64,000 bases of DNA from Klebsiella pneumoniae. GTDB lineage: Bacteria > Pseudomonadota > Gammaproteobacteria > Enterobacterales > Enterobacteriaceae. The stretch spans positions 4,097,447 to 4,161,446 of the forward strand of contig NZ_KN046818.1 of assembly GCF_000742135.1 (NCBI RefSeq), given 5' to 3'. Of this stretch, positions 42,938-56,389 are shown one piece after another; position 1 is the stretch's first letter; each line of letters starts with the position of its first letter. The position numbers and the translations under genes are program-made. The notes beneath the pieces were generated by a model. It was not told the DNA's origin. It did no database searches and saw only the letters and a list, made by a program, of their open reading frames with translations.

Positions 42938-42958
42938 TGATAATCATTCGCATTTTGA
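42938..42958 (+). promoter_or_regulatory. Fur-like box upstream of mntH
   Basis: TTGATAATCATTCGCATTTTG resembles the Fur consensus (GATAAT-GATAAT-x-ATTATC) in its GATAATCATTCGCATT part. mntH is Fur-regulated in E. coli. The match is partial and based on eye. Confidence 0.5.
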
Positions 42959-42965
42959 TAGCATG

Positions 42966-42987
42966 AAACATAGCAAAGGCTATATTT
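42966..42987 (+). promoter_or_regulatory. MntR operator of mntH
   Basis: AAACATAGCAAAGGCTATATTT, here written as its halves AAACATAGC and GGCTATATTT around AAA, is a near-perfect palindrome. It closely matches the MntR box I recall from E. coli mntH (AAACATAGC...GCTATGTTT). It ends 13 nt before the start codon and should mediate manganese repression. Confidence 0.85.
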
Positions 42988-43000
42988 CCAGAGGCAGAAG

Positions 43001-44242
43001 ATGACTAGCAGTCGCGTTGAGAATAGCAGTAGTCGCGCCGCGCGCAAGGTGAAGCTCGCCTTAATGGGCCCGGCTTTCGTCGCTGCCATTGGCTATATCG
43101 ATCCGGGTAATTTCGCCACTAACATTCAGGCCGGCGCCAGCTTTGGCTACCAGCTGCTGTGGGTCGTGGTGTGGGCTAACCTGATGGCGATGCTGATCCA
43201 GGTGCTTTCTGCCAAACTGGGCATTGCCACCGGCAAAAACCTGGCCGAGCAGATCCGCGACCATTACCCGCGTCCTGTTGTCTGGTTTTACTGGGTACAG
43301 GCGGAAATTATCGCTATGGCCACCGATCTGGCTGAATTTATCGGCGCCGCGATTGGCTTTAAGCTGGTGCTCGGCGTGTCGCTTCTGCAGGGGGCGGTGC
43401 TGACCGGGGTGGCCACTTTTCTGATCCTGATGCTGCAGCGGCGCGGACAAAAACCACTGGAGAAGGTGATCGGTGGATTGTTGCTGTTTGTCGCCGTGGC
43501 CTATGTCGTGGAGTTGATCTTTTCCCAGCCCGCGCTGGCTCCTCTGACGAAAGGGCTGGTGATCCCCACACTGCCCAACGGGGAGGCGGTATTCTTAGCC
43601 GCCGGGGTACTGGGGGCGACCATTATGCCGCACGTTATCTACTTACATTCCTCGCTTACCCAGCATCTGCATGGCGGAACGCGAAAAGAACGCTATAACG
43701 CGACCCGCTGGGATGTGGCGATCGCCATGACCATTGCAGGGTTCGTCAATCTGGCGATGATGGCGACCGCTGCGGCGGCATTCCACTTTAATGGCCATAC
43801 CGGCGTCGCCGATCTCGATCAGGCCTACATGACGCTGGAGCCGCTGCTGAGCCACGCGGCGGCGACCATCTTTGGCCTCAGCCTGATTGCCGCCGGTTTA
43901 TCGTCGACCGTGGTGGGCACTCTGGCAGGTCAGGTCGTTATGCAGGGGTTTATCCGCTTTCATATTCCGCTGTGGTTTCGCCGGGCGATCACCATGCTGC
44001 CGTCGTTTGTCGTCATTCTGCTGGGGCTGGATCCTACGCGCATCCTGGTAATGAGTCAGGTGTTGCTCAGCTTTGGCATTGCGCTTGCCCTGGTGCCGCT
44101 GCTGATATTTACCAGCAATGCGAAGCTGATGGGGGACCTGGTGAATACCCGTTGGGTGAGAGGCATCGGCTGGGCGATAGTCGCTATTGTGGTGAGCCTG
44201 AACGGCTGGTTAATAGTGGGGTCGCTGCTCGGGGTGGATTAA
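43001..44242 (+). CDS. mntH: MntH, Nramp-type manganese(II) importer
   Basis: MntH is a proton-coupled importer for Mn(II), and for other divalent ions at lower affinity, in the inner membrane. It is 413 aa with eleven predicted membrane segments. The metal-binding DPGN motif is in [15 protein letters not shown], and the [11 protein letters not shown] motif (MPH) supplies the second half of the site. AGAGGCAGAAG precedes the ATG. The MntR operator and a Fur-like box are directly upstream. ypeC is convergent. Confidence 0.97.
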   Translation: MTSSRVENSSSRAARKVKLALMGPAFVAAIGYIDPGNFATNIQAGASFGYQLLWVVVWANLMAMLIQVLSAKLGIATGKNLAEQIRDHYPRPVVWFYWVQAEIIAMATDLAEFIGAAIGFKLVLGVSLLQGAVLTGVATFLILMLQRRGQKPLEKVIGGLLLFVAVAYVVELIFSQPALAPLTKGLVIPTLPNGEAVFLAAGVLGATIMPHVIYLHSSLTQHLHGGTRKERYNATRWDVAIAMTIAGFVNLAMMATAAAAFHFNGHTGVADLDQAYMTLEPLLSHAAATIFGLSLIAAGLSSTVVGTLAGQVVMQGFIRFHIPLWFRRAITMLPSFVVILLGLDPTRILVMSQVLLSFGIALALVPLLIFTSNAKLMGDLVNTRWVRGIGWAIVAIVVSLNGWLIVGSLLGVD

Positions 44243-44266
44243 TTGATTCCTGATGCTGAATAAAGT

Positions 44267-44294
44267 AAAGGGGAGCCGATGGGCTCCCCTTTTC
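44267..44294. terminator. Bidirectional terminator between mntH and ypeC
   Basis: AAAGGGGAGCC-GATG-GGCTCCCCTTTT forms a perfect stem, with T-rich tails on the plus strand and AAAG (CTTT) on the other. It lies between the convergent mntH and ypeC. Confidence 0.88.
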
Positions 44295-44299
44295 GTTTG

Positions 44300-44659
44300 T
44301 TAGTGATGGCCATGTCCATGACCGTGACCGCGCCCACCCGGGCCGCGTCCCCAGCCGCCGCGGTGGTCATCGCGGTCGTTCCAGCCAGCACGATAGCCGC
44401 GCTCCCAGGCTTTATCTCTGCCTTTGTACCAGCCTTTGTGCCAGCCGTTGTCATGACGATGCCAACGGTTATCACGCCATTCATAGTGACGACGCCAGTA
44501 ATCACGGTCGCGCCAGCTGCCACCGTCCCAGTAGTTACCGTAATTGTCACGATCGCCTATTTGTAATTTTACCGACGGCAGCAGGGTGATTTCACCAGCG
44601 TTAGCGACCAGTGGCCCTGCGGCCAGCAGTACTGCTGCCAGAATCAGTGACCTGAACAT
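44300..44659 (-). CDS. ypeC: YpeC, DUF2502 periplasmic protein with His-rich tail
   Basis: This is a 119-aa secreted protein. A Sec signal ([21 protein letters not shown], quoted only for its core [15 protein letters not shown]) is cleaved near residue 21. The mature part starts [20 protein letters not shown] and is rich in Trp, Arg, Asp and His, with the repeated W-R-D-x-x-Y pattern, and ends [11 protein letters not shown]. coli YpeC is similar but has a shorter tail. I chose the ATG at 44659 because AAGGAGAAGAGT lies ideally before it; 44674 would add five residues. The His tail next to a Mn importer suggests metal binding, which is unproven. Confidence 0.9.
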   Translation of the reverse strand: MFRSLILAAVLLAAGPLVANAGEITLLPSVKLQIGDRDNYGNYWDGGSWRDRDYWRRHYEWRDNRWHRHDNGWHKGWYKGRDKAWERGYRAGWNDRDDHRGGWGRGPGGRGHGHGHGHH

Positions 44660-44789
44660 ACTCTTCTCCTTCACGATCGGGGCCGTAAGCGGCCTGTTAA
44701 CCTGATATTACGGGCCGGTAAAGACCCGCCGCATCGGACGAACTCCGAAAGCGCAGGAAAGAGCACTTTTTGCTAAAGTAACATTTGCT

Positions 44790-48856
<4,067 letters not shown>

Positions 48857-48926
48857 GGAAATGTCCTTGTAAAAGTGCTGGAGCACTACTTTGCCTTCGT
48901 CAGCGGAGACCGTCGATGCAAATGGT

Positions 48927-48940
48927 GCTGAAACGATAAA
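48927..48940. promoter_or_regulatory. Cra (FruR)-like operator between yfeO and glk
   Basis: GCTGAAACGATAAA matches every position of the Cra consensus RSTGAAWCSNTHHW. It lies 70 nt before yfeO and 180 nt before glk. glk is a known Cra target in E. coli, so glycolytic-flux control is likely. Confidence 0.7.
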
Positions 48941-49119
48941 GTTAAGGTGACATCTGATATCCGGCGCGTCCTTTACAGGCTACCTTGCATAGATTACAAA
49001 CTAAATGTGACCTGTGTCGCTAAACAAGGGGCGTCTGCGCGTTGGACGTTGTTGTTAAGCCGCCATGAATTTACAGTGTGCCAAAAGATTTATTTTGACT
49101 TTAGCGGAGCCGTAACGGA

Positions 49120-50085
49120 ATGACAAAATTTGCTTTAGTAGGAGATGTCGGGGGGACCAACGCCCGCCTGGCGCTATGTGATCTGGCGAGTGGAGAGATC
49201 TCTCGCGCAAAGACCTATTCCGGGCTCGATTACCCCAGTCTGGAGGCAGTGGTGCGCGTCTACCTCGAGGAGCACCAGGTAACGGTCAACGAAGGTTGTA
49301 TCGCCATCGCATGCCCGATTACCGGCGACTGGGTGGCGATGACCAACCATACCTGGGCTTTCTCTATCGCCGAAATGAAGCGCAACCTCGGCTTTGCCCA
49401 TCTGGAGATAATTAACGATTTTACCGCTGTTTCAATGGCCATTCCGATGCTGAAAGCTGAGCACCTTATTCAGTTTGGCGGCAGTGCGCCGGTAGCGGGC
49501 AAACCGATCGCCGTTTATGGCGCCGGGACCGGGCTCGGCGTGGCGCATCTGGTCCACGTTGATAAGCGTTGGGTCAGCCTGCCGGGCGAAGGCGGTCATG
49601 TTGATTTTGCCCCGAACAGCGAAGAAGAAGGGATCATTCTGGAAGAGCTACGCGCCGAGCTGGGGCATGTTTCCGCAGAACGCGTGCTCTCAGGTCCCGG
49701 GATGGTCAACCTGTATCGCGCGATTGTCAAATCGGACGGCCGACTGCCGGAGAACCTGCAGCCGCGTGAGGTGACCGAGCGAGCGCTGGCGGACAGCTGC
49801 ACTGACTGTCGTCGGGCGCTGTCGCTGTTCTGCGTCATTATGGGACGCTTCGGCGGTAACCTGGCGCTGACCCTTGGGACGTTTGGCGGGGTGTATATCG
49901 CCGGCGGCATCGTGCCGCGCTTCCTGGAGTTCTTTAAAGCCTCTGGTTTCCGCGGCGGTTTTGAAGACAAAGGCCGTTTTAAAGCTTATGTTCAGGATAT
50001 CCCGGTTTACCTGATTGTGCATGATAACCCAGGCCTGCTGGGCTCCGGCGCGCATCTGCGTCAGACGCTGGGCCAGGTGCTTTAA
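49120..50085 (+). CDS. glk: Glucokinase
   Basis: Glk phosphorylates cytosolic glucose to glucose 6-phosphate with ATP, mainly for glucose released from disaccharides. It is 321 aa, the E. coli length. The ATP phosphate loop is [16 protein letters not shown], and further ASKHA-like motifs are [18 protein letters not shown] and [27 protein letters not shown] carries the sugar-site His/Glu region. AGCGGAGCCGTAACGGA precedes the ATG. In E. coli the fry-ypdEF-ypdC genes follow glk; here they are absent and pyrR comes next. Confidence 0.98.
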   Translation: MTKFALVGDVGGTNARLALCDLASGEISRAKTYSGLDYPSLEAVVRVYLEEHQVTVNEGCIAIACPITGDWVAMTNHTWAFSIAEMKRNLGFAHLEIINDFTAVSMAIPMLKAEHLIQFGGSAPVAGKPIAVYGAGTGLGVAHLVHVDKRWVSLPGEGGHVDFAPNSEEEGIILEELRAELGHVSAERVLSGPGMVNLYRAIVKSDGRLPENLQPREVTERALADSCTDCRRALSLFCVIMGRFGGNLALTLGTFGGVYIAGGIVPRFLEFFKASGFRGGFEDKGRFKAYVQDIPVYLIVHDNPGLLGSGAHLRQTLGQVL

Positions 50086-50096
50086 GCATTCTTCTC

Positions 50097-50118
50097 CCGG
50101 GCTACCGTCGTAGCCCGG
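50097..50118. repeat. REP-like palindrome after glk
   Basis: CCGGGCTA-CCGTCG-TAGCCCGG is a perfect 8-bp inverted repeat between the convergent glk and pyrR ends, joined to GATGGCGG...CCGC. It is a REP-type unit and may serve as a terminator for both genes. Confidence 0.65.
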
Positions 50119-50138
50119 ATGGCGGTGCTTTCCGCTCT

Positions 50139-50876
50139 CTACAGATTCATCAGCTGGCGAAACTCTTTCACTTTACTGCGACTGACCGGAACCTGAAACT
50201 CCAGGTCACGCAGGCGCAGCACATAGGTGTTGTTGAACCACGGCTCAATTTCCCGAATTTTGCTGAGATTTACGCAATACGAGCGGTGGCAGCGGAAGAA
50301 ATGCGCGGTGGGCAGTTTGCTGCAGAATTCAGTAATGTTCATCGGCATGACGAATGACTCCCGGCGGGTATAGACGAATGTCATCTTTTCATGCGCCTCG
50401 GCATAATAAATATCATGAATACTGGTGACGATGATCCGCTCATCTTTGATCAGATTGATGGTGTCGTTTTCCCGTGGCGCCGCGCTGGCTAATCCTGAAG
50501 CAGCGTTATTTTGCTGCTGCCAGGCGGTGGTCAGCTTTTGCAGCATATTGATGATGCGCGACTCCTGGTAAGGTTTCAGGATGTAGTCAAATGCTTCCAG
50601 CTCAAAGGCTTCCACCGCATGTTCTTTCCACGCGGTGATAAAGACGATAAAAGGTTTATGGGCAAACTGGCTGATGTTTTGCGCCAGCAGAACCCCGTCG
50701 AGCGACGGAATATTGATATCGAGAAAGATGGCGTCGACCTTGTTGTGCTGGAGAAATTTCAGCACGTCCAGGCCGTCGTCAAAGCTGCCGACGATCTCCA
50801 TCTGGCTATGGGTGTTAATAAGCCAGGAGAGCTCCTGCTGGGCCAGAAACTCATCCTCCACAATGATAACTTTCAT
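50139..50876 (-). CDS. ypdB: PyrR (YpdB), LytTR response regulator
   Basis: This is a 245-aa response regulator: a receiver domain with phospho-acceptor Asp53 (AIFLDINIPSLDG) and a C-terminal LytTR DNA-binding domain (HEKMTFVYTRRESFVMPMN to FRCHRSYCVNLSKIREIEPW, cited by its key parts FRCHRS and KIREIEPW). In E. coli it works with YpdA (PyrS) in extracellular pyruvate sensing and induces the transporter gene yhjX. The chosen start is MKVIIVEDEFLAQQ. The gap to ypdA is 11 nt. Confidence 0.95.
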   Translation of the reverse strand: MKVIIVEDEFLAQQELSWLINTHSQMEIVGSFDDGLDVLKFLQHNKVDAIFLDINIPSLDGVLLAQNISQFAHKPFIVFITAWKEHAVEAFELEAFDYILKPYQESRIINMLQKLTTAWQQQNNAASGLASAAPRENDTINLIKDERIIVTSIHDIYYAEAHEKMTFVYTRRESFVMPMNITEFCSKLPTAHFFRCHRSYCVNLSKIREIEPWFNNTYVLRLRDLEFQVPVSRSKVKEFRQLMNL

Positions 50877-50887
50877 CTTTTCTCCGC

Positions 50888-52585
50888 TCATGACAACAGC
50901 GACTCCGTCAGCGCCTGCGGCGTAGAGTTATTGGGGACATAAAAGGCGATTTCGGTTCCCGGCGTCAGATTGCGGATATGCAAACCCTCGCCGTAGAGAA
51001 GTTTCACCCGATGATGCACATTGAGCAGGCCGATTTTGTTACCCGGCATCTCATCGGCTTCCACGCGGGCGACCACGGCGGGATCGATACCGTTGCCCGT
51101 ATCGCGAACGCTGATGCGTACCCGATTTCCGCACTCGTTAATGCCGATCGTCACCACGCCTTTGCCTTTACAGGGTTGAATACCGTGAACAATGGCATTT
51201 TCCACCAGCGGCTGGATAAGCAGGCTCGGGATCACGCAGCTGACGTCGTCGTCAATATCGTAGATGACCGTCAGCTTGTCGCCGAATCGCGCCTGTTCAA
51301 TAGCGATATAATCTTTGATCTGATACAGCTCTCGTTTGATATCAATCTGCTCATCGTCTTTTAATTCGATGTTATAGCGCAGGTAGCGCGACAGATTAAA
51401 AATGAGCTGGCGCGCGGTGTCCGGATTAAGGCGAATCGAGGAGGAGATCGCGTTCAGCGCATTAAATAAAAAATGCGGGTTAATTTTGCTTTGCAGGGCG
51501 CGCAGCTCCGCTTTGTTGGCCATCTCCCGCAGCTGTTCGGCGCGGGAGACTTCCAGCTGGGTGGAGATTATTTGCGACAGGCCAATCGCCATCTCCTGCA
51601 GCGTCGAAGTGATGCGATGGGCGTGGCAGTAATAGATTTTTAGCGTGCCGGTCACCACCCCTTTTTCCCACAGCGGGATCACCATCAAGGAGTGGATCTC
51701 CGGGGTGCGGTGGGCTTCGTCATTGTTTTTTATGATGATTTTCCCATAACGAATCGCCTGCCGGGTGGTGGGGCTAATCATATCGTCGTGGCGTTGATAG
51801 TTGGCTTCACCGACGCCCACGTAGGCCAGCACGTGCTCGGTATTGGTGATCGCCACCGCGTCGGCGGTAATGTCGCGGCGGATAATCTCGCAAACCTGGC
51901 GCAGAGAATCGCTGTTAACGTGTCGAAACAGCGGCAGGGTTTTGTTGGCGATATCGAGCGCCAGTTTCGCCTGCCGCGCCGCGCTGGCCTCCTTTTCCCC
52001 TTCAACGCTCTGCACCAGCAGCACGATAAAGCCGATGCAGACGCTGCCGAGGATCATCGGGATACCAATTTTCGAAACAATATCTACGCCGAGACTCAGG
52101 GAAGGCGCCCAGACCACCACCAGGATCATGGTCAGAGTTTCACACATCATCCCCGCCAGAATGCCGATTTTCCACCGTTGTTCGCGGGCCACTTTACGAT
52201 TAATCAACCCCGACAGCAGGCCGGCGACAATGCTGGTGATAAAGCAGGGCACCGCGGTCACGCCGTCGATATCAATCAAATAGCGGTGCACGCCGGCAAT
52301 CGCCCCGACAATCGCGCCCACCCAGGGACCAAACAGGATCCCACCGGACATCACGGCGATAATGCGGACGTTCACCAGGGACCCCTCAACCGGGACGCCG
52401 GACCAGGTACTAAATAGCGCGAACAGCGAGAAAATGGCTGTCACCGCCAGCAGCTCTTTCGGAGTATGGGCCGACTTATGCAACAGTTCGCGGAACAGGC
52501 GCAGGCGAATAAGGAAAAAGAGGCAAATAAGCATCAGGGCCGCACGATCATAGACCGCCAGCATCATAGTAAAGATTTCGTGCAT
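50888..52585 (-). CDS. ypdA: PyrS (YpdA), pyruvate-sensing histidine kinase
   Basis: This 565-aa sensor kinase of the LytS type has an N-terminal 5TM-LYT domain of about six hydrophobic segments (residues 1-200), a GAF domain (about 220-340), and an HPK7-type kinase core with the phospho-His in [15 protein letters not shown] and an ATPase N-box [13 protein letters not shown]. It partners with YpdB immediately downstream. In E. coli the pair responds to low external pyruvate. It is divergent from alaC, a pyruvate-linked aminotransferase. Confidence 0.95.
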   Translation of the reverse strand: MHEIFTMMLAVYDRAALMLICLFFLIRLRLFRELLHKSAHTPKELLAVTAIFSLFALFSTWSGVPVEGSLVNVRIIAVMSGGILFGPWVGAIVGAIAGVHRYLIDIDGVTAVPCFITSIVAGLLSGLINRKVAREQRWKIGILAGMMCETLTMILVVVWAPSLSLGVDIVSKIGIPMILGSVCIGFIVLLVQSVEGEKEASAARQAKLALDIANKTLPLFRHVNSDSLRQVCEIIRRDITADAVAITNTEHVLAYVGVGEANYQRHDDMISPTTRQAIRYGKIIIKNNDEAHRTPEIHSLMVIPLWEKGVVTGTLKIYYCHAHRITSTLQEMAIGLSQIISTQLEVSRAEQLREMANKAELRALQSKINPHFLFNALNAISSSIRLNPDTARQLIFNLSRYLRYNIELKDDEQIDIKRELYQIKDYIAIEQARFGDKLTVIYDIDDDVSCVIPSLLIQPLVENAIVHGIQPCKGKGVVTIGINECGNRVRISVRDTGNGIDPAVVARVEADEMPGNKIGLLNVHHRVKLLYGEGLHIRNLTPGTEIAFYVPNNSTPQALTESLLS

Positions 52586-52967
52586 GGGTGCGTCGCGTCA
52601 GTGGCCAGAAAGGGACATGATAAAAAACCTGACGGCAGAAGACCAGCCGTGGAACCATAAAGCGGAAAAGACACACTTTTTAAAGGGGATTAATTAAAAA
52701 GCATCGCGATAGCGGCGGTCTTCGCCATTAACGATAATATTCTGTGTTAAGAAAGATATCAGTGTGTTACCACCTTTATACAACCCGGGATTATTCCGCC
52801 AATGAACTGCCGCATTTAGCGCAGTCGATACCCGTTTTATATGCCAGGGAATATTTTTTAACGGGCCTCTCGACAACATGAATTTTTTCAGGTTATTTTC
52901 TAAACGAGCCGCAACAGCGGCAGCGTCGCTCGGACGGTCCGGGCGCTAACGTTAATTAGAGGAACCT
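52586..52967 (+). promoter_or_regulatory. Long leader region of alaC
   Basis: This 382-nt gap between divergent ypdA and alaC holds no full-size gene. Its proximal part carries hairpins GCCGC-AACA-GCGGC (52908-52921) and AGCG...CGCT with the inner stem CGGAC-G-GTCCG (52922-52947), directly before the alaC ribosome site AGAGGAACC. The hairpins overlap a short Ala-rich ORF, so a leader-type control is possible. Confidence 0.5.
52878..52949 (+). CDS. Possible Ala-rich leader peptide before alaC
   Basis: ATG to TAA gives a 23-aa peptide, MNFFRLFSKRAATAAASLG plus RSGR. Five of its codons are Ala (GCC GCA, then GCG GCA GCG) and they fall on the first hairpin. It ends 18 nt before alaC. The ribosome site is weak (CGGG about 13 nt upstream). 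No T-run follows the hairpin, so classic transcription attenuation is not supported; control of alaC translation would be needed. Chance occurrence in a GC-rich leader is quite possible. Confidence 0.35.
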   Translation: MNFFRLFSKRAATAAASLGRSGR

Positions 52968-54182
52968 ATGGCTGAATCCAGTCCTGAACGCCGTTTTACG
53001 CGTATCGATCGTCTCCCTCCGTACGTTTTTAACATTACTGCTGAACTGAAAATGGCTGCGCGTCGGCGCGGCGAAGATATTATCGATTTCAGTATGGGTA
53101 ATCCCGATGGCGCGACGCCGCCGCATATCGTGGAAAAACTCTGCACCGTTGCTCAACGGCCTGACACCCATGGTTACTCTACCTCGCGGGGGATCCCGCG
53201 CCTGCGTCGCGCCATTTCACGCTGGTATGAAGAACGCTATAACGTCGATATCGATCCGGAATCGGAAGCGATCGTCACCATTGGTTCGAAAGAGGGGCTG
53301 GCGCACCTGATGCTGGCGACGCTGGATCATGGCGACACCGTACTGGTGCCGAACCCCAGCTATCCGATTCATATCTATGGCGCGGTGATCGCCGGGGCGC
53401 AGGTGCGCTCAGTGCCGCTGGTGGAAGGGGTGGATTTCTTTAACGAGCTGGAACGCGCCATCCGCGAGAGCTATCCGAAGCCGAAGATGATGATCCTTGG
53501 CTTTCCCTCAAATCCGACCGCGCAGTGCGTCGAACTGGATTTCTTTGAAAAGGTTGTCGCTCTGGCGAAGCAGTATGACATTCTGGTCGTCCACGATCTG
53601 GCCTATGCCGATATCGTGTATGACGGCTGGAAAGCGCCCTCCATCATGCAGGTGCCCGGCGCGCGCGATGTCGCCGTCGAGTTCTTTACCCTGTCGAAAA
53701 GCTATAACATGGCCGGCTGGCGCATTGGCTTTATGGTGGGTAATAAGACTTTGGTGAATGCCCTCGCTCGTATCAAAAGCTATCATGACTACGGGACTTT
53801 TACTCCGCTGCAGGTGGCGGCGATAGCTGCGCTGGAGGGCGATCAGCAGTGCGTGCGCGATATTGCCGAACAGTATAAGCGCCGTCGCGATGTGCTGGTC
53901 AAAGGGCTTCATGAGGCCGGCTGGATGGTGGAGTGTCCGAAAGCGTCTATGTACGTGTGGGCGAAAATACCGGAACCTTACGCCGCCATGGGGTCGCTGG
54001 AGTTTGCGAAAAAGCTGCTTAATGAAGCGAAGGTTTGCGTCTCGCCGGGGATTGGCTTTGGCGACTATGGTGATACCCACGTCCGCTTCGCCCTGATCGA
54101 GAACCGGGACCGTACGCGCCAGGCGATCCGCGGTATCAAGGCGATGTTCCGCGCGGATGGTCTGCTGGCCTCCGCGAGCTAG
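52968..54182 (+). CDS. alaC: AlaC, glutamate-pyruvate aminotransferase
   Basis: AlaC transfers the amino group of glutamate to pyruvate to make alanine. It is a fold-type I PLP enzyme of 404 aa. The PLP lysine is Lys244 in [15 protein letters not shown]. Other conserved elements are [30 protein letters not shown] and [11 protein letters not shown] (the Asn-Pro of the PLP pocket), with the C-terminal Arg in [23 protein letters not shown] precedes the ATG. The leader upstream may regulate it. The pair with pyruvate-sensing pyrSR fits the metabolic theme. Confidence 0.97.
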   Translation: MAESSPERRFTRIDRLPPYVFNITAELKMAARRRGEDIIDFSMGNPDGATPPHIVEKLCTVAQRPDTHGYSTSRGIPRLRRAISRWYEERYNVDIDPESEAIVTIGSKEGLAHLMLATLDHGDTVLVPNPSYPIHIYGAVIAGAQVRSVPLVEGVDFFNELERAIRESYPKPKMMILGFPSNPTAQCVELDFFEKVVALAKQYDILVVHDLAYADIVYDGWKAPSIMQVPGARDVAVEFFTLSKSYNMAGWRIGFMVGNKTLVNALARIKSYHDYGTFTPLQVAAIAALEGDQQCVRDIAEQYKRRRDVLVKGLHEAGWMVECPKASMYVWAKIPEPYAAMGSLEFAKKLLNEAKVCVSPGIGFGDYGDTHVRFALIENRDRTRQAIRGIKAMFRADGLLASAS

Positions 54183-54207
54183 CGCTGCGGGCAGCACGGC
54201 AAAATAA

Positions 54208-54238
54208 AAACGGGAGCATGAAGGCTCCCGTTTTTTTT
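54208..54238 (+). terminator. alaC terminator
   Basis: AAACGGGAGC-CATGAAG-like loop-GCTCCCGTTT, that is ACGGGAGC and GCTCCCGT around ATGAAG, followed by eight T residues. It lies 25 nt after the alaC stop and also before the end of ypdK on the other strand. Confidence 0.92.
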
Positions 54239-54252
54239 GACACCGCTGCAGT

Positions 54253-54324
54253 CTAGATCATCAGGGCAAAAGTACCGGCCCAAACGATGACCATAAAAGA
54301 GAGGCCCATAAAGAAGTATTTCAC
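54253..54324 (-). CDS. ypdK: YpdK, 23-aa membrane protein
   Basis: This 23-aa single-span inner-membrane protein is encoded from a GTG at 54324. The translation is MKYFFMGLSFMVIVWAGTF plus ALMI. It differs from E. coli YpdK, as recalled, by a single Ile-to-Leu change. GGAG lies about 9 nt upstream. It is a known small membrane protein of unknown function and is conserved at the same place, downstream of and convergent with alaC. Such size and start escape routine gene calling. Confidence 0.9.
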   Translation of the reverse strand: MKYFFMGLSFMVIVWAGTFALMI

Positions 54325-54662
54325 GACTCATCACTCCACGCGCTTGTGCGACGTTCAAATGAATTAATTGTTCTGTTTTTCAAGGGCTGTCGCCAGTGTA
54401 ACTTCACCCTGCAGCAGCCCGTAATTCTGTGCGTTTAGTGCTCCAGATGGCGCTAATGTACGCCTAAAAAATCAGGGAAACAAGAGGCATTTTTTTATTA
54501 ATTTTTAGTTACTTACGAGTGTCGTGATTCGGCGACACATTAATTTCACAGGGTAATAAATTTAGCGCCAGCGAAGCGAAGGAAACGGGTTTTAGCGATG
54601 GGCCGGGCGGGGAAGGCCAACGAGAGCGCGCGGCATTATCTTTGCCACGCGCCGCCGTCGGT
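54325..54662. other. Gap between ypdK and the CynX-like gene
   Basis: No gene is visible in these 338 nt. The middle is AT-rich (around 54490-54515). A small hairpin GTGTCG...CGACAC lies at 54519-54538, and the right end is GC-rich. The ypdK promoter must lie at the left end. Confidence 0.5.
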
Positions 54663-55859
54663 TCAGGGCAGGTCTGAGGCGCGCTGTCGCCACTCGGCCG
54701 GGTAGTGTGCCGGGATAAAGCGCAGCGTCAGCGCCATGAGTAGCAGGACGCAGATCGCATGCCAGGACCAGTCAAGCGTGTAGTTCCCGCTCAGGCTACG
54801 CAGCAGGCCGGAAAGCCAGGGCGACAGACCGGCGATGATAAATCCGATCCCCTGCATAAAGGCTACCAGCCTGCCGGCCACCGCCGGTTGTCCGGCGTGA
54901 TCCAGCGCCAGCACCAGGCACAGAGGAAACGCGCCGCCCAACCCCACGCCGCAGGCAATGGCCCAGAGCGCAGAGAAATGCTCTGGCAGCCAGATAAAGC
55001 CGCAGAAGCCAATCAGCTGTAGCGCCAGCGCTAGCAGAAGAAGCTGGCGCCGATCCTCCTGGCGAGCCAGCGCCGGGAGCAGCAGCGCGCCGGCGGTTTG
55101 CCCGACGGTCAGCAGCGCCAGCAGCGAACCGCTGTACTGGGCGCTGTCGCCTAGCTGGATGTAGTAAGGAGGCAGCCAGGCGATCAGGCTGGCGTAACCG
55201 GCATTGATCAGTCCGAAATAGAGTCCCAGCGTCCAGGCGCGGCGCTGGCCAATAATCGCGACCCGGGGGGAAGCGCTGGCCTGATGCGGTGCGCGAGGCA
55301 ATTGCCGACAAATCGCCAGCCAGCTGAACAGAGCCAGGAGCGCAGGGAGCGCCCACCAGGCTAGCGCATTATGCCAGGCCGCGCTATGTGACGCCAGCCA
55401 TGGGGTGAACGCGGCGCCTAACCCGCCGCCGCCCATCAGCGCCGCTGACCATAGTCCCATCACCAGCGGCGTCCGTCGGGGAAAGAGGTGCTTAATTACC
55501 GCCGGGATGGCGGCCTGAATAATGCCGATGCCAATTCCTCCGGCCAGAGCGCTGGTGAGCAGTAAGCCACTATTCGGAGCGATTTCCCGCAGCAGGGCGC
55601 CTGCCGCGATAATCAGCAGACTCAGCGCAATACTGCGCTTTTGACCGATATAGCGATCGACCCAGCCAGCGGCCAGCGCCAGCACCCCCATCGCGATCAC
55701 CGGCAGCGCGGTCAGGAGTGCGGCCAGGGTATAGCTCATGCCGCTGGCTGCGCGGATGTCCGGCAGCAAAGGACCAATGGAGGTAAGCAGCGGCCGCATA
55801 TTGATCCCAGTCAGTACCAGGACTGCCAGCGTCAGGTTCTGTCGCAGCGCTGGTGTCAT
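54663..55859 (-). CDS. CynX/NimT-family MFS transporter
   Basis: This is a 398-aa major-facilitator protein with twelve predicted membrane segments. The start MTPALRQNLTLAVLVLTGIN followed by MRPLLTSIGPLLPDI is typical of the CynX/NimT (cyanate transport, nitroimidazole transport) group. The loop DRYIGQKRS after the third segment is the MFS signature. The substrate is unknown, and there is no cyanase here. Its ATG overlaps the deaminase stop in ATGA, so both are coexpressed and probably act on the same compound. Confidence 0.88.
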   Translation of the reverse strand: MTPALRQNLTLAVLVLTGINMRPLLTSIGPLLPDIRAASGMSYTLAALLTALPVIAMGVLALAAGWVDRYIGQKRSIALSLLIIAAGALLREIAPNSGLLLTSALAGGIGIGIIQAAIPAVIKHLFPRRTPLVMGLWSAALMGGGGLGAAFTPWLASHSAAWHNALAWWALPALLALFSWLAICRQLPRAPHQASASPRVAIIGQRRAWTLGLYFGLINAGYASLIAWLPPYYIQLGDSAQYSGSLLALLTVGQTAGALLLPALARQEDRRQLLLLALALQLIGFCGFIWLPEHFSALWAIACGVGLGGAFPLCLVLALDHAGQPAVAGRLVAFMQGIGFIIAGLSPWLSGLLRSLSGNYTLDWSWHAICVLLLMALTLRFIPAHYPAEWRQRASDLP

Positions 55860-56314
55860 GACTGCCGTTCCGCCCAGCGCTGATAAAGTTCAGTTCCCTC
55901 CGGCTGCGGGCGATGATGGATCGGCAGCGTTTGCTGGGCCAGCGGCTGCTGCAGCTGCTGATAAATCGCGGCGGTCGAGAGCTGAAAAGGCTCCCCGTCC
56001 TGATTGCTATTGGCGAAAAACACTTCCCGCACGCCGGTTAAATAGAGCGCGCTCAGGCACATAGGGCAAGGCTGTCCGCTGGCATAGATGACGCATTCGC
56101 GCAACACCGCGCTTCCCAGTCTGGCGGCAAGATCGCGTACGGCGTTCAGTTCGGCATGCGCCGTTGGGTCACCGCTCAGATGAAAGGTATTGACGCTTTC
56201 AGCGACAATCTCATCATTCCGCACCAGCACGGCGCCGAAGGGGCGCCCACCGTCAGCAATGTTTTGTTTTGCCAGCACTAATGCGCGCTGAAGATAATGA
56301 TCGTGAGCGGACAT
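55856..56314 (-). CDS. Nucleoside/nucleobase deaminase (CDA fold)
   Basis: This 152-aa zinc hydrolase belongs to the cytidine-deaminase superfamily, in the group of guanine deaminase/TadA-like proteins. The zinc motif is complete: THAELNAVR (His and catalytic Glu) and SGQPCPMCLSAL (two Cys). Chromosomal TadA should be elsewhere, so this is a small-molecule deaminase. The start at ATG 56314 (MSAHDHYLQRAL) is chosen over the GTG two codons upstream, because GCAGGAGTG then serves as ribosome site. Upstream of the transporter gene and divergent from the CynR-like gene. Confidence 0.85.
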   Translation of the reverse strand: MSAHDHYLQRALVLAKQNIADGGRPFGAVLVRNDEIVAESVNTFHLSGDPTAHAELNAVRDLAARLGSAVLRECVIYASGQPCPMCLSALYLTGVREVFFANSNQDGEPFQLSTAAIYQQLQQPLAQQTLPIHHRPQPEGTELYQRWAERQS

Positions 56315-56389
56315 AGTCACTCCTGCATAAAACGATGTTAAAGGTGAAATATGTTGAGGGTCGTGCGAAGAGGGTACGTCTCTTGTTTC

